Shown in pieces: positions 1 to 5,127 of a DNA stretch of 5,127 nucleotides. Position numbers and translations under genes: made by a program. Source of the DNA: Verrucomicrobiota bacterium (GTDB taxonomy: Bacteria; Verrucomicrobiota; Kiritimatiellia; B70-G9). The stretch spans positions 1 to 5,127 of the forward strand of contig QNAJ01000125.1 in the NCBI GenBank assembly GCA_003641465.1, read 5' to 3'. Each line of letters opens with the position of its first letter. Positions within the stretch are counted from its first letter, which is position 1. The notes beneath the pieces were generated by a model. It made no database searches, was not told where the DNA came from, and saw only the letters and a program-made list of their open reading frames with translations.

Positions 1-109
1 CTTCACTCTTTTTCAGCACAGCGACACCAAAGGCGACCGCTGCAGCCGGAACCTGTCCCGGCAGAGTTGGGATGTAGTTGCTGATACTATCGGCGTCACG
101 AGTGCGCAT
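1..109 (-). CDS. Possible N-terminal fragment of an unidentified protein, cut by the window edge
   Basis: A minus-strand frame is open from an ATG at 109-107 to the left edge, giving 36 codons. The translation has a plausible protein-like composition, including the stretch LPGQVPAAAVAFGVAVLKK, which is hydrophobic with a basic end. I do not recognise the family. No Shine-Dalgarno sequence is visible before the ATG. The same frame stays open upstream through the repeats to about 361, so its openness is weak evidence, and the ATG could lie inside a longer frame or mean nothing. If it is real, it is transcribed away from the genes on its right and its 5' flank is the repeat region. The sequence left of the window is needed to judge it. 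Confidence 0.35.
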   Translation of the reverse strand, partial: MRTRDADSISNYIPTLPGQVPAAAVAFGVAVLKKSE

Positions 110-116
110 ATAACAT

Positions 117-171
117 GCGCTACTACACACGCTCGTTGCTGGTTGATGGTTGCTCGTTGATGGGATGGAGT
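117..171. repeat. Heptad-repeat block, copy 1
   Basis: Positions 135-162 are four head-to-tail 7-bp units of consensus GTTG(C/A)T(G/C), in the order CTG, ATG, CTC, ATG after GTTG. The block is therefore also a 14-bp unit repeated twice. GCGCTACTA lies 18 bases before it (117-125). The same arrangement recurs at 359-401 with one mismatch in the 28-bp core and a 3-base shorter spacer. Weak similarity continues beyond the core to about 171. The open frame crossing the block on the plus strand is made of repeat sequence and is not considered a gene. Tandem heptads between genes are known in several bacterial groups, such as the STRR repeats of cyanobacteria. The function here is unknown. Confidence 0.8.
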
Positions 172-205
172 AGCCGCTGTCAAAACGGCACGGGGCGTTG
201 TAGTA

Positions 206-222
206 GCCGATGTTTAATCGGC
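206..222. other. Perfect 6-bp hairpin
   Basis: GCCGAT, a 5-base loop GTTTA, then ATCGGC form a perfect inverted repeat. There is no T-run after it on either strand, so it does not look like an intrinsic terminator. It shares the CCGATG core with the hairpin at 246-261, which suggests a repeated structural unit within the same element. Confidence 0.6.
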
Positions 223-242
223 AAGAGATGTGCGTTAGAATC

Positions 243-279
243 CCTCCCGATGAACATCGGGGTGAGACTCCTCGGGAGG
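243..279. other. Two mutually exclusive stems sharing one arm
   Basis: CCCGATG at 246-252 pairs perfectly with CATCGGG at 255-261, a very tight stem. CCTCCCGA at 243-250 also pairs perfectly over 8 bp with TCGGGAGG at 272-279. Both pairings use CCCGA at 246-250, so only one can form at a time. This resembles the geometry of an attenuator or switch, but no leader peptide or adjacent gene supports that role, and it may simply belong to the repeat element. Confidence 0.5.
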
Positions 280-358
280 CGGGTTCTGGTGCGGGGGCGT
301 GGCCGTACGCGGCGGGAGTGCGTCGAGCTACGCCCGCGCGGTTGGGCCTCCGGAGCAC

Positions 359-401
359 GCGCTACTAGACTTGGTTGCCGGTTGATGGTTGCTCGTTGAT
401 G
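359..401. repeat. Heptad-repeat block, copy 2
   Basis: GCGCTACTA at 359-367 is followed by four 7-bp units at 374-401 of consensus GTTG(C/A)(T/C)(G/C). The 28-bp core differs from copy 1 (135-162) at a single base. Its 3' side stops about nine bases before the IS-like end at 410, so the insertion sequence appears to have entered next to, or together with, this repeat. Confidence 0.8.
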
Positions 402-409
402 AAATGTAG

Positions 410-540
410 TGTCTTGTCCTGATATAGGTTGACGATTTTGGATGGTGGAAGGAGAGGAGAGATGGGAGAGGTGATACGGTACAGTGAGGCGTTCAAGCAG
501 CAGGTATTGAGGGAGCTGGAGGAGGGGAAGGAGGAGCTGT
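410..540 (+). mobile_element. Remnant of an IS3-family insertion sequence, left end
   Basis: TGTCTTGTCCTGATATAGG at 410-428 has the look of an IS3-family (IS150-like) terminal inverted repeat lying just upstream of an OrfA start. It is followed at the expected short distance by a strong purine-rich ribosome binding site (AGGAG at 449-453) and the first codons of an OrfA transposase. Similarity to such transposases ends at about 540. I could not find a matching right-hand inverted repeat or any OrfB (DDE) sequence before the next gene, so only the left end remains. The precise boundaries are estimates. The terminal-repeat identification rests on general resemblance and not on a database match. 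Confidence 0.6.
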
Positions 541-644
541 CGGGTTGGGGGCCTGAATTGTCAACCGGAATTGCTGCCGTGATGTTGAATGGCTGCCGCC
601 GGGTTGCAATCCGCGGTTTGGCGGGTTATGTATTGGCCGAGTGA
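462..644 (+). pseudogene. Truncated IS3-type transposase OrfA
   Basis: The frame starts at ATG 462 behind AGGAG-type purine runs (449-459) and reads IRYSEAFKQQVLRELEEG in its first 25 residues. This is the typical opening of the helix-turn-helix OrfA of IS3-family elements, which binds the inverted repeats and with OrfB forms the transposase. After residue 27 or so (about 540) the expected helix-turn-helix continuation with its tryptophan motif is missing, and the remaining codons to the TGA at 644 look unrelated. An in-frame TTG at 429 would add 11 residues but ignores the ribosome binding site. A full OrfA is usually about 90-130 residues, while only about a quarter is recognisable here, so this is a dead fragment. 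Confidence 0.65.
604..632 (+). promoter_or_regulatory. Weak candidate promoter for the NPD-family gene and uvrC
   Basis: TTGCAA (604-609) and TATGTA (627-632) are separated by 17 bases, the ideal spacing for a housekeeping promoter, and lie 60 bases before the ATG at 692. The -10 match is poor (three of six). An imperfect palindrome, AATCCGCGGTTT at 608-619, lies in the spacer and could be an operator or chance. No better promoter was seen between the IS remnant and the gene. Confidence 0.2.
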
Positions 645-691
645 GCTTCAAAAAGGCATGGTTACGGGAGTAATCGGCTGGGAGAACTGTC

Positions 692-1729
692 ATGGAGACA
701 CCGCTTTTTGACCAGCTTGCCCGGCGGGGGAGTGAATTTCTCGGCGTACGCTATCCGATCATCTGCGGCGCTATGACTTGGATAAGCGATGCGCATCTGG
801 TCAGAGCGGTAAGTGAGAATGGAGGATTCGGGGTTCTGGCGGCGGGCAACATGGACCCGGCACAGTTGGCGGACGAGATCGTCCGCTGTGCTGAATCGCT
901 GCAGGTTCCCTTTGGAGTGAATCTGGTAACAATTGCCCCAAACTTTGAAGCTCACAAGGAAGTCGTCAGTCAGAGCCGGGCACCGTACGTGGTTTTTGCG
1001 GGCAGCTTCCCGAATCGGCGGGACGTTGCCGAGATGAAGAAGGCCGGTAAGAAGGTGATGGCCTTTGCTTCAACCACTTCAATTGCCCAGCAGATGGTCA
1101 GATTCGGCGTGGACGCACTGATTCTTGAGGGCAGCGAGGCGGGGGGGCATATCGGCCATGTTACCCTGACAATTCTGATTCAACAGGTTCTATTCGAGGA
1201 ACCGCCGGTGCCGGTATTTGTCGCCGGTGGGATTGCGTGCGGCAGGATGATCGCTCACATGCTGCTGATGGGAGCAGCCGGGGTACAAATGGGGACGCGC
1301 TTTGTAATGAGCGAAGAATGCCGTGCTCATGAACGATTGAAGCAGGCCTTTCGCAACGCCAAAGCCCGGGAGGCGGTGGAGACGCCGCAATATGACCGCA
1401 GACTTCCGGTTGTAGCTGTGAGGGCGTTGCGGAACAGGGCGATGGAGGATTTCGGAAGACTGCAATTGAAACTTATGGAGAAGCTGGACCGCGGCGAAAT
1501 AGATCGTGCGGAGGCACAGAAGACAGTGGAAGAATTCTGGATGGGGGGCCTGCGGCGCGCGGTGGTCGAAGGTGATATTGAAGGTGGATCGCTGATGGCG
1601 GGACAGAGTGTGGGGTTGGTGGACAAAATCCTTCCGATGAAGGAGATATTTGGAGAATTGCTCAATGACGCAGAATGCGAATTGAGGCGGGTGAAGGCTC
1701 TGCTATCAGGCAACAACAAGGTGCCGTGA
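692..1729 (+). CDS. NPD-family FMN enzyme: nitronate monooxygenase or FabK-type enoyl-ACP reductase
   Basis: This 345-residue cytoplasmic TIM-barrel flavoprotein belongs to the 2-nitropropane dioxygenase family. Members either oxidise alkyl nitronates or, as FabK, reduce trans-2-enoyl-ACP in fatty acid synthesis. Visible family marks are the N-terminal strand YPIICGAM (about residues 22-29), FGVNL near 74, the EGSEAGGHIGH motif with the catalytic histidine H153, the FMN-phosphate loop AGGIA at 178-182, and MGTRF at 200-204. The C-terminal part, with LRRAVVEGDIEGGSLMAGQS, resembles FabK more than classical nitronate monooxygenases, but neither activity can be fixed from sequence alone. The ATG at 692 has GGAGAA at 681-686, five bases upstream. 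The last codons overlap the GTG start of uvrC by 4 bases, so the two are probably co-transcribed. The length is normal for the family (about 310-360). Confidence 0.9.
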   Translation: METPLFDQLARRGSEFLGVRYPIICGAMTWISDAHLVRAVSENGGFGVLAAGNMDPAQLADEIVRCAESLQVPFGVNLVTIAPNFEAHKEVVSQSRAPYVVFAGSFPNRRDVAEMKKAGKKVMAFASTTSIAQQMVRFGVDALILEGSEAGGHIGHVTLTILIQQVLFEEPPVPVFVAGGIACGRMIAHMLLMGAAGVQMGTRFVMSEECRAHERLKQAFRNAKAREAVETPQYDRRLPVVAVRALRNRAMEDFGRLQLKLMEKLDRGEIDRAEAQKTVEEFWMGGLRRAVVEGDIEGGSLMAGQSVGLVDKILPMKEIFGELLNDAECELRRVKALLSGNNKVP

Positions 1730-3240
1730 GACTCAGCTCCCGCATCCAGGACAAACTGCAGCAGTTACCTGACCGCCCGGGCGTATACATCATGCGGGAC
1801 AGAGCGGGAAGGGTAATCTATGTGGGAAAGGCTTCTTCACTTCGCAAACGGGTAAGATGGTATTTCCGGCAGGCGACACTGAAAAGCGCGGATCCCAAGC
1901 TGCGGGGATTGGTCAAGAGCGTTCATGATTTGAGCTTCATAATATGCCGGTCGGAAGCAGAGGCCGCTCTCACCGAAGGGCGCCTGATAAAAGATTTCCG
2001 GCCGCGCTACAACGTTCAGTTCCGGGACGACAAGCGGTTTCTCATGCTCAAAGTCAATCTCAGCGACCCGTTTCCCCGGTTTTCCACCTGTCGCGTGAGA
2101 AAGAATGACAGTGCTGAATATTTCGGTCCGTATCCGTCATCCAAGGTGGCCCGAACGGCGCTGGATTTCGTGGAAAAAAGGTACGGCCTGCGGCGCTGCC
2201 GGTCACTGATTCCTGATGAGGAAGACCGAAAGCACTGCCTGAACGAAACCATACGATATTGCAGCGCGCCGTGTATCGGGAGGATATCGCGGGACGAGTA
2301 TCTTTCCAGAGTGCATGCGGCCTGCCAGTTTCTGCGGGGCGAGAGGGCCGAGGATCTGGAGGCCCTTCACCGGGCCATGATGAAGGCGGCCGAGCAGCAG
2401 GATTTTGAAAAGGCGGCCGCCCTCAGGGATTTGTGGCTGCGGCTGAGGGAGGCGCTGCGCGACCGGCGCTCTCACGTCCGGCGACTGCGCTATTCGCGGG
2501 AGGAGGGGCTTCAGGGGATCGAGGAGCTGCAGCGGGCCCTGGGTCTCAAGAAGCTCCCGGTGGTGATCGAGGCTTTCGATATTTCCCACATATCGGGAAC
2601 CCTGGCGGTAGGCAGCATGGTGAGTTCCGAGCACGGCGTTCCCCGTCCGGAACGGTATCGCCGCTACCGCATACGGGTCTCTCAAGGGCGCGACGATACT
2701 GCGATGCTCGGGGAGGTGATCGGGCGGCGCTATCGTCGCCTGTTGAGCGAGGGAAGACCCCTGCCGGATCTGATCCTGGTAGACGGCGGTGCCCCACAAT
2801 TAGCGGCCGCGAGGCGCGTCCTGAACGAATTAGGCTTGCAGGAAATGCCGGTCGCCGGGCTGGCCAAGCGGCTTGAGGAGCTGTATTCCGAGAATACCAG
2901 AAGGCCGGTCCGCCTTCGCAGCGACTCGGCGGGGCTGCATGTCATCCAATGGCTGCGGGATGAGGCTCACCGGTTTGCATTGAATTACCATCGTGCGCTG
3001 CGCTCGAAGAAAATACGCGAGTCCATTCTTGACGAGATTCCGGGCATCGGCCAGGAACGCAAGCGAAGGTTGCTTGAATTCTTCGGGGATATCCGCTCAC
3101 TGGCGCAGGCTGACGTAGAAATGATCCAGCGTGTACCCGGGTTCGGTGCGGTGCTGGCGGCATACCTGAAGCGTGAACTTGCACGTCTGATGCCTGGAAT
3201 AACTGCCGAGTCCACGGTCACGCAAGGAAAGTCTGAATGA
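1726..3240 (+). CDS. uvrC: UvrABC excinuclease subunit C, compact form
   Basis: UvrC joins UvrB on damaged DNA and makes the 3' and then the 5' incision in nucleotide excision repair. Domains in order: GIY-YIG nuclease (GVY 19-21, IYVGK 31-35, E84); four cysteines at 158, 171, 179 and 183, matching the iron-sulphur ligands of E. coli UvrC; UvrB-binding UVR motif at about 211-245; RNase H-like nuclease with FDISH (D285), D324, LILVDGG (D353) and EAHRFA (H415), matching E. coli D399, D438, D466 and H538; tandem helix-hairpin-helix at about 434-486 (IPGIG, VPGFG). It is 504 residues against about 600 normally: only about 40 residues separate the UVR motif from FDISH, where E. coli has about 160. 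GTG 1726 was chosen because homology begins just after it, AAGG lies at 1718-1721, and GTGA overlaps the previous stop. An upstream ATG at 1675 would overlap that gene by 55 bases. Confidence 0.95.
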   Translation: MRLSSRIQDKLQQLPDRPGVYIMRDRAGRVIYVGKASSLRKRVRWYFRQATLKSADPKLRGLVKSVHDLSFIICRSEAEAALTEGRLIKDFRPRYNVQFRDDKRFLMLKVNLSDPFPRFSTCRVRKNDSAEYFGPYPSSKVARTALDFVEKRYGLRRCRSLIPDEEDRKHCLNETIRYCSAPCIGRISRDEYLSRVHAACQFLRGERAEDLEALHRAMMKAAEQQDFEKAAALRDLWLRLREALRDRRSHVRRLRYSREEGLQGIEELQRALGLKKLPVVIEAFDISHISGTLAVGSMVSSEHGVPRPERYRRYRIRVSQGRDDTAMLGEVIGRRYRRLLSEGRPLPDLILVDGGAPQLAAARRVLNELGLQEMPVAGLAKRLEELYSENTRRPVRLRSDSAGLHVIQWLRDEAHRFALNYHRALRSKKIRESILDEIPGIGQERKRRLLEFFGDIRSLAQADVEMIQRVPGFGAVLAAYLKRELARLMPGITAESTVTQGKSE

Positions 3241-3913
3241 TCGTTCTCAACATGGCGGTCCGGGTGACCGGCAGTGCGTGACCAACTCCCTCGACTACTA
3301 TCCGGGCGCAGATACGTCCGGAAAGAGTCGCCGCCAACGCTGCGGATGCTTCCTGAGGAATGACGGCGTCTTCACCGCCGTGAATCAGTACGGCTTGTGC
3401 TCGCACGGAGACCAGAGACTCTCGGAGATCCGAACGTTCCAGATAATTGAGCCCTGAGAGAAGATCTACATCGCTGACCAGATCCATCTCCTGCAGATGC
3501 TTATCAAGCTTCGCCTGCGGAAGCCTTTCAGGCGCAAAACAGAGCTGATAGAAACCAGTCAAGGCCGCAGGTCGGTCGCGTTTGAGTGCCCGTTTCAGGG
3601 CCCGGAGTGCAGATGTCGGCTGTCCCCAGCGATATCCGGGTGAAGAACAGAAGCGTGCCGTCGGGTTCAGAAGAACCAATCGGGCTACTTTTTCGGGTTG
3701 CTGCGCAGCATATTCGAGGGCGAGCATTGCCCCAAGAGACCAACCTATGACGATGAGAGGCTGCTTACCACCTGACAGATTCATCAGTGTTTGCTGCGCT
3801 TTTTCCGGGGGGTATGGGTCGACGAACACGATGCAACCGCCAAAGTCTGGCGGCAGCAGACCGCGAAGCGACTCTGCGCGGAACGCCCACCCGCCAATTA
3901 CTACAAGTGCCAT
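3218..3913 (-). CDS. bioH: BioH-like pimeloyl-ACP methyl ester carboxylesterase
   Basis: This 231-residue alpha/beta-hydrolase has a complete catalytic triad: nucleophile S59 in GWSLGA (57-62), D182 in HGGEDAVIP, and H212 in VGHALP. The N-terminal GGW at 7-9 fits the oxyanion-hole position of BioH (HGW in E. coli). BioH demethylates pimeloyl-ACP methyl ester, ending the fatty-acid-like synthesis of the pimelate chain and handing the product to BioF. The assignment rests mainly on position: its ATG follows the bioF stop by 4 bases. The fold alone is shared by many esterases, and several unrelated or distant enzymes (BioG, BioJ, BioK, BioV) can fill this role. It is slightly shorter than E. coli BioH (256). 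There is no signal peptide, so it acts in the cytoplasm. Its last 23 bases overlap the 3' end of uvrC on the other strand. No strong ribosome binding site is visible, which suggests coupling to bioF. Confidence 0.8.
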   Translation of the reverse strand: MALVVIGGWAFRAESLRGLLPPDFGGCIVFVDPYPPEKAQQTLMNLSGGKQPLIVIGWSLGAMLALEYAAQQPEKVARLVLLNPTARFCSSPGYRWGQPTSALRALKRALKRDRPAALTGFYQLCFAPERLPQAKLDKHLQEMDLVSDVDLLSGLNYLERSDLRESLVSVRAQAVLIHGGEDAVIPQEASAALAATLSGRICARIVVEGVGHALPVTRTAMLRTIIQTFLA

Positions 3914-3917
3914 GGGG

Positions 3918-5072
3918 CTATACCAGTCCGATATCCTGTGCTGCCTTGATTATGATGTCGGCACATTCCTGTAAGGTTTCGGGTGACATCTGGAGTGTGA
4001 TCGAGAACCGGACGCGCGACGTGCCCGGCGGAACGGTCGGTGGTCTGATAGCACGGACCAACAAACCTTCGCGACGCAGGCGTTCTGCCAGGACCAAGGC
4101 ATTCTGATTGTCTCCGACAATGAGGGGCACAATCTGGCTTTGGCCGGACCCCACGTTGAGTCCGGCGGAGGCAAGGCGCCTGCGGAATAATGATGCGCGG
4201 CGCAACAGGAGGGAGCCGGCGTCGGGATGGCGTTTGAGCCACTTGAGTGCCGCGATTGCTGCGCCAGCGGCAGGAGGGGGAAGAGCAGTGGAATAGATGA
4301 ATGTCCGGGCGCGGTTGATAAGGAAATCCTTCATCGCAGATGAGCAGCATACGAAGCCACCATATGAGGCGAGTGCTTTACTGAGAGTGCCCATACTGAT
4401 GTTGACTGACTCACAAAGAGACTCGGCGCATACAAGGCCACTACCCTCCCGACCAAAAATCCCGGTAGCGTGTGCCTCGTCCACAAACACCATGGCACCG
4501 TGACGCACGGCTACCGAGACGACTTCTTTCAGAGGCGCCACATCTCCATCCATGCTGAAAACCGACTCAGTCACCACCAGTTTCCTCCGTCCCACGGATT
4601 TATCGAGAAGTGCGTCAAGATGTTCGGGATCATTATGGCGGAAGCGCAGCAGACGGGCACCGCTGAGCAGGATGCTGTCCACGAGGCTGGCATGAACCAG
4701 ACGGTCTGCGACGACAACGTCTCCCCGTCCGACGAGAGCGGGTACGACGCCGCAGTTGGCAAGATACCCGCTGCCGAAGAGCAGGCTTGCCGGGTATCCC
4801 TTGAATTGCGCCAATAACTCCTCCAGCTCCCGGTGACATTCAAGACTGCCGGAGAGAAGGCGGGAAGCTCCCGCTGAGGTCCCAAACCTGCGCAGGTATG
4901 CCATGGCCGTGCGGATGACGTCGGGATTCCTGCGGAGGCCGAGATAGTCATTGGATGAGAAATTGACTGTGGTCCGCCGCGGAACCGGGGGAGTCTCCGG
5001 CGGAAGCTGCCTCTGGAGATCCTGTTCGGACAATTGCCGCAACGCGTCGGCTATCCAGCGCTCATTCTTCAT
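3918..5072 (-). CDS. bioF: 8-amino-7-oxononanoate synthase
   Basis: BioF is the PLP-dependent alpha-oxoamine synthase that condenses pimeloyl-ACP (or pimeloyl-CoA) with L-alanine to give 8-amino-7-oxononanoate, the first ring-building step of biotin synthesis. The 384-residue protein has normal length and all family marks: FSSNDYLGL (38-46), FGSGYLAN (99-106), H127 stacking on the cofactor, DEAH (198-201) with D198 and H201, the PLP lysine K232 in GTLSKALASYGG, FIYSTALPP (258-266), and RPPTVPPGTSRVRFSI near the C-terminus. Related enzymes such as glycine C-acetyltransferase share these motifs, but the biotin context and the C-terminal RPPTVPPGTSR favour BioF. The ATG overlaps the stop of the upstream gene by 11 bases, and GGAG lies about 10 bases before it, inside that gene. 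Confidence 0.95.
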   Translation of the reverse strand: MKNERWIADALRQLSEQDLQRQLPPETPPVPRRTTVNFSSNDYLGLRRNPDVIRTAMAYLRRFGTSAGASRLLSGSLECHRELEELLAQFKGYPASLLFGSGYLANCGVVPALVGRGDVVVADRLVHASLVDSILLSGARLLRFRHNDPEHLDALLDKSVGRRKLVVTESVFSMDGDVAPLKEVVSVAVRHGAMVFVDEAHATGIFGREGSGLVCAESLCESVNISMGTLSKALASYGGFVCCSSAMKDFLINRARTFIYSTALPPPAAGAAIAALKWLKRHPDAGSLLLRRASLFRRRLASAGLNVGSGQSQIVPLIVGDNQNALVLAERLRREGLLVRAIRPPTVPPGTSRVRFSITLQMSPETLQECADIIIKAAQDIGLV

Positions 5073-5127
5073 CTGGCAGCAGCTCCAGATCCCGCAGCAT
5101 CTGGAGATCTTCAGCAGTATTCCGGCC
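5062..5127 (-). CDS. bioB: C-terminal end of a probable biotin synthase, cut by the window edge
   Basis: A minus-strand frame enters at the right edge in phase and ends at TGA 5064-5062 after 21 codons, overlapping the bioF start by 11 bases. Its residues GRNTAEDLQMLRDL resemble the usual C-terminal tail of BioB, where a GR-x-x-EED-x-x-M-I/L-x-DLG pattern follows the TT-x-GR segment. BioB is the radical-SAM enzyme that inserts sulphur into dethiobiotin. None of its catalytic region is in the window, so the call depends on this short tail and on lying directly upstream of bioF, as bioB often does. The alternative is another biotin gene such as bioA or bioD. The codon phase and overlap make it very likely that some gene ends here. 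Confidence 0.7.
   Translation of the reverse strand, partial: GRNTAEDLQMLRDLELLPDEE

Larger units (their letters stand above)
201..367. repeat. GC-rich hairpin segment with short terminal inverted repeats, possible MITE-like element
   Basis: The segment begins with TAGTAGC (201-207) and ends with its inverse GCTACTA (361-367). It contains at least three internal inverted repeats: GCCGAT/ATCGGC at 206-222, CCCGATG/CATCGGG at 246-261, and an imperfect GC-rich pair at 291-300 and 330-339 (8 of 10 positions). The second end is the same GCGCTACTA that precedes the heptads in both copies, so the hairpin segment and the heptads may form one repeated module, with only the right part of a first copy present at 117-171. 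No protein is credible in it. The terminal repeats are only 7 bp and no target-site duplication was found, so calling it mobile is inference. Confidence 0.4.

Noticed and set aside
115..399. Plus-strand frame of 94 codons across the repeat region
   Set aside because: It is largely a translation of the heptad blocks and hairpins, has no ribosome binding site, and is rich in Arg, Gly and Cys as expected of GC-rich non-coding DNA.
117..401. Heptad blocks considered as a CRISPR array
   Set aside because: The units are directly tandem with no spacers, the two blocks are over 200 bases apart, and no cas gene is present.
559..575. TGTCAACC considered as the right inverted repeat of the IS3 remnant
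   Set aside because: Only a few bases match the inverse of the left end and the following bases diverge.
2203..2799. Minus-strand frame of 198 codons
   Set aside because: It lies wholly antisense to the conserved UvrC coding sequence, resembles no family and is a typical long shadow in GC-rich DNA.
3256..3270. Inverted repeat CGGTC/GACCG near the convergent gene ends, considered as a terminator
   Set aside because: It is only a 5-bp stem, no T-run follows on either strand, and it lies inside the bioH-like coding sequence.
3582..3974. Plus-strand frame of 130 codons opposite the bioH-like gene and the end of bioF
   Set aside because: It is antisense to an alpha/beta-hydrolase with an intact triad and has no ribosome binding site or family resemblance.
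3901..4350. Minus-strand frame of 149 codons inside bioF
   Set aside because: It overlaps the strongly conserved BioF C-terminal half in another frame and has no recognisable motif.

Overview
This 5.1-kb window looks like chromosomal DNA from a free-living, moderately GC-rich bacterium. It holds two short convergent gene clusters, one on each strand, plus a repeat-rich left end carrying the remnant of an insertion sequence. No taxonomic marker is present. The compact UvrC and the heptad and hairpin repeats between genes would fit the PVC group (Verrucomicrobiota, Kiritimatiellota and relatives) or a similar environmental phylum, but that is a guess from memory and not something the sequence proves.

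Left end (about 1-690). A possible partial gene runs off the left edge on the minus strand. From about 117 to 401 lies non-coding repeat material: two similar blocks of tandem 7-bp units (135-162 and 374-401), each preceded by GCGCTACTA, and between them a GC-rich segment with hairpins whose ends are short inverted repeats. Directly after the second heptad block comes an IS-like end (about 410) followed by the first 25 or so codons of an IS3-type transposase OrfA, which then degenerates. The remaining 150 bases lead into the first intact gene.

Plus strand (692-3240). An FMN-dependent NPD-family enzyme (nitronate monooxygenase or FabK-type enoyl-ACP reductase) is followed, with a 4-base GTGA overlap, by a UvrC excinuclease subunit. 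This UvrC is 504 residues, about 100 shorter than usual. It keeps the GIY-YIG nuclease, the four iron-sulphur cysteines, the UvrB-binding motif, the RNase H-like DDH nuclease and the tandem HhH, but lacks most of the segment between the UvrB-binding motif and the second nuclease.

Minus strand (5127-3218). This is the end of a biotin operon: the last 21 codons of a gene whose tail resembles biotin synthase (bioB), then bioF (8-amino-7-oxononanoate synthase), then a BioH-like pimeloyl-ACP methyl ester esterase. The genes are packed tightly (11-base overlap, then a 4-base gap), which suggests translational coupling. BioH-type enzymes release pimeloyl-ACP from its methyl ester, BioF condenses it with alanine, and BioB performs the final sulphur insertion. 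The last gene overlaps the end of uvrC tail to tail by 23 bases, so neither cluster has an intergenic terminator. No CRISPR array, tRNA or rRNA was seen.
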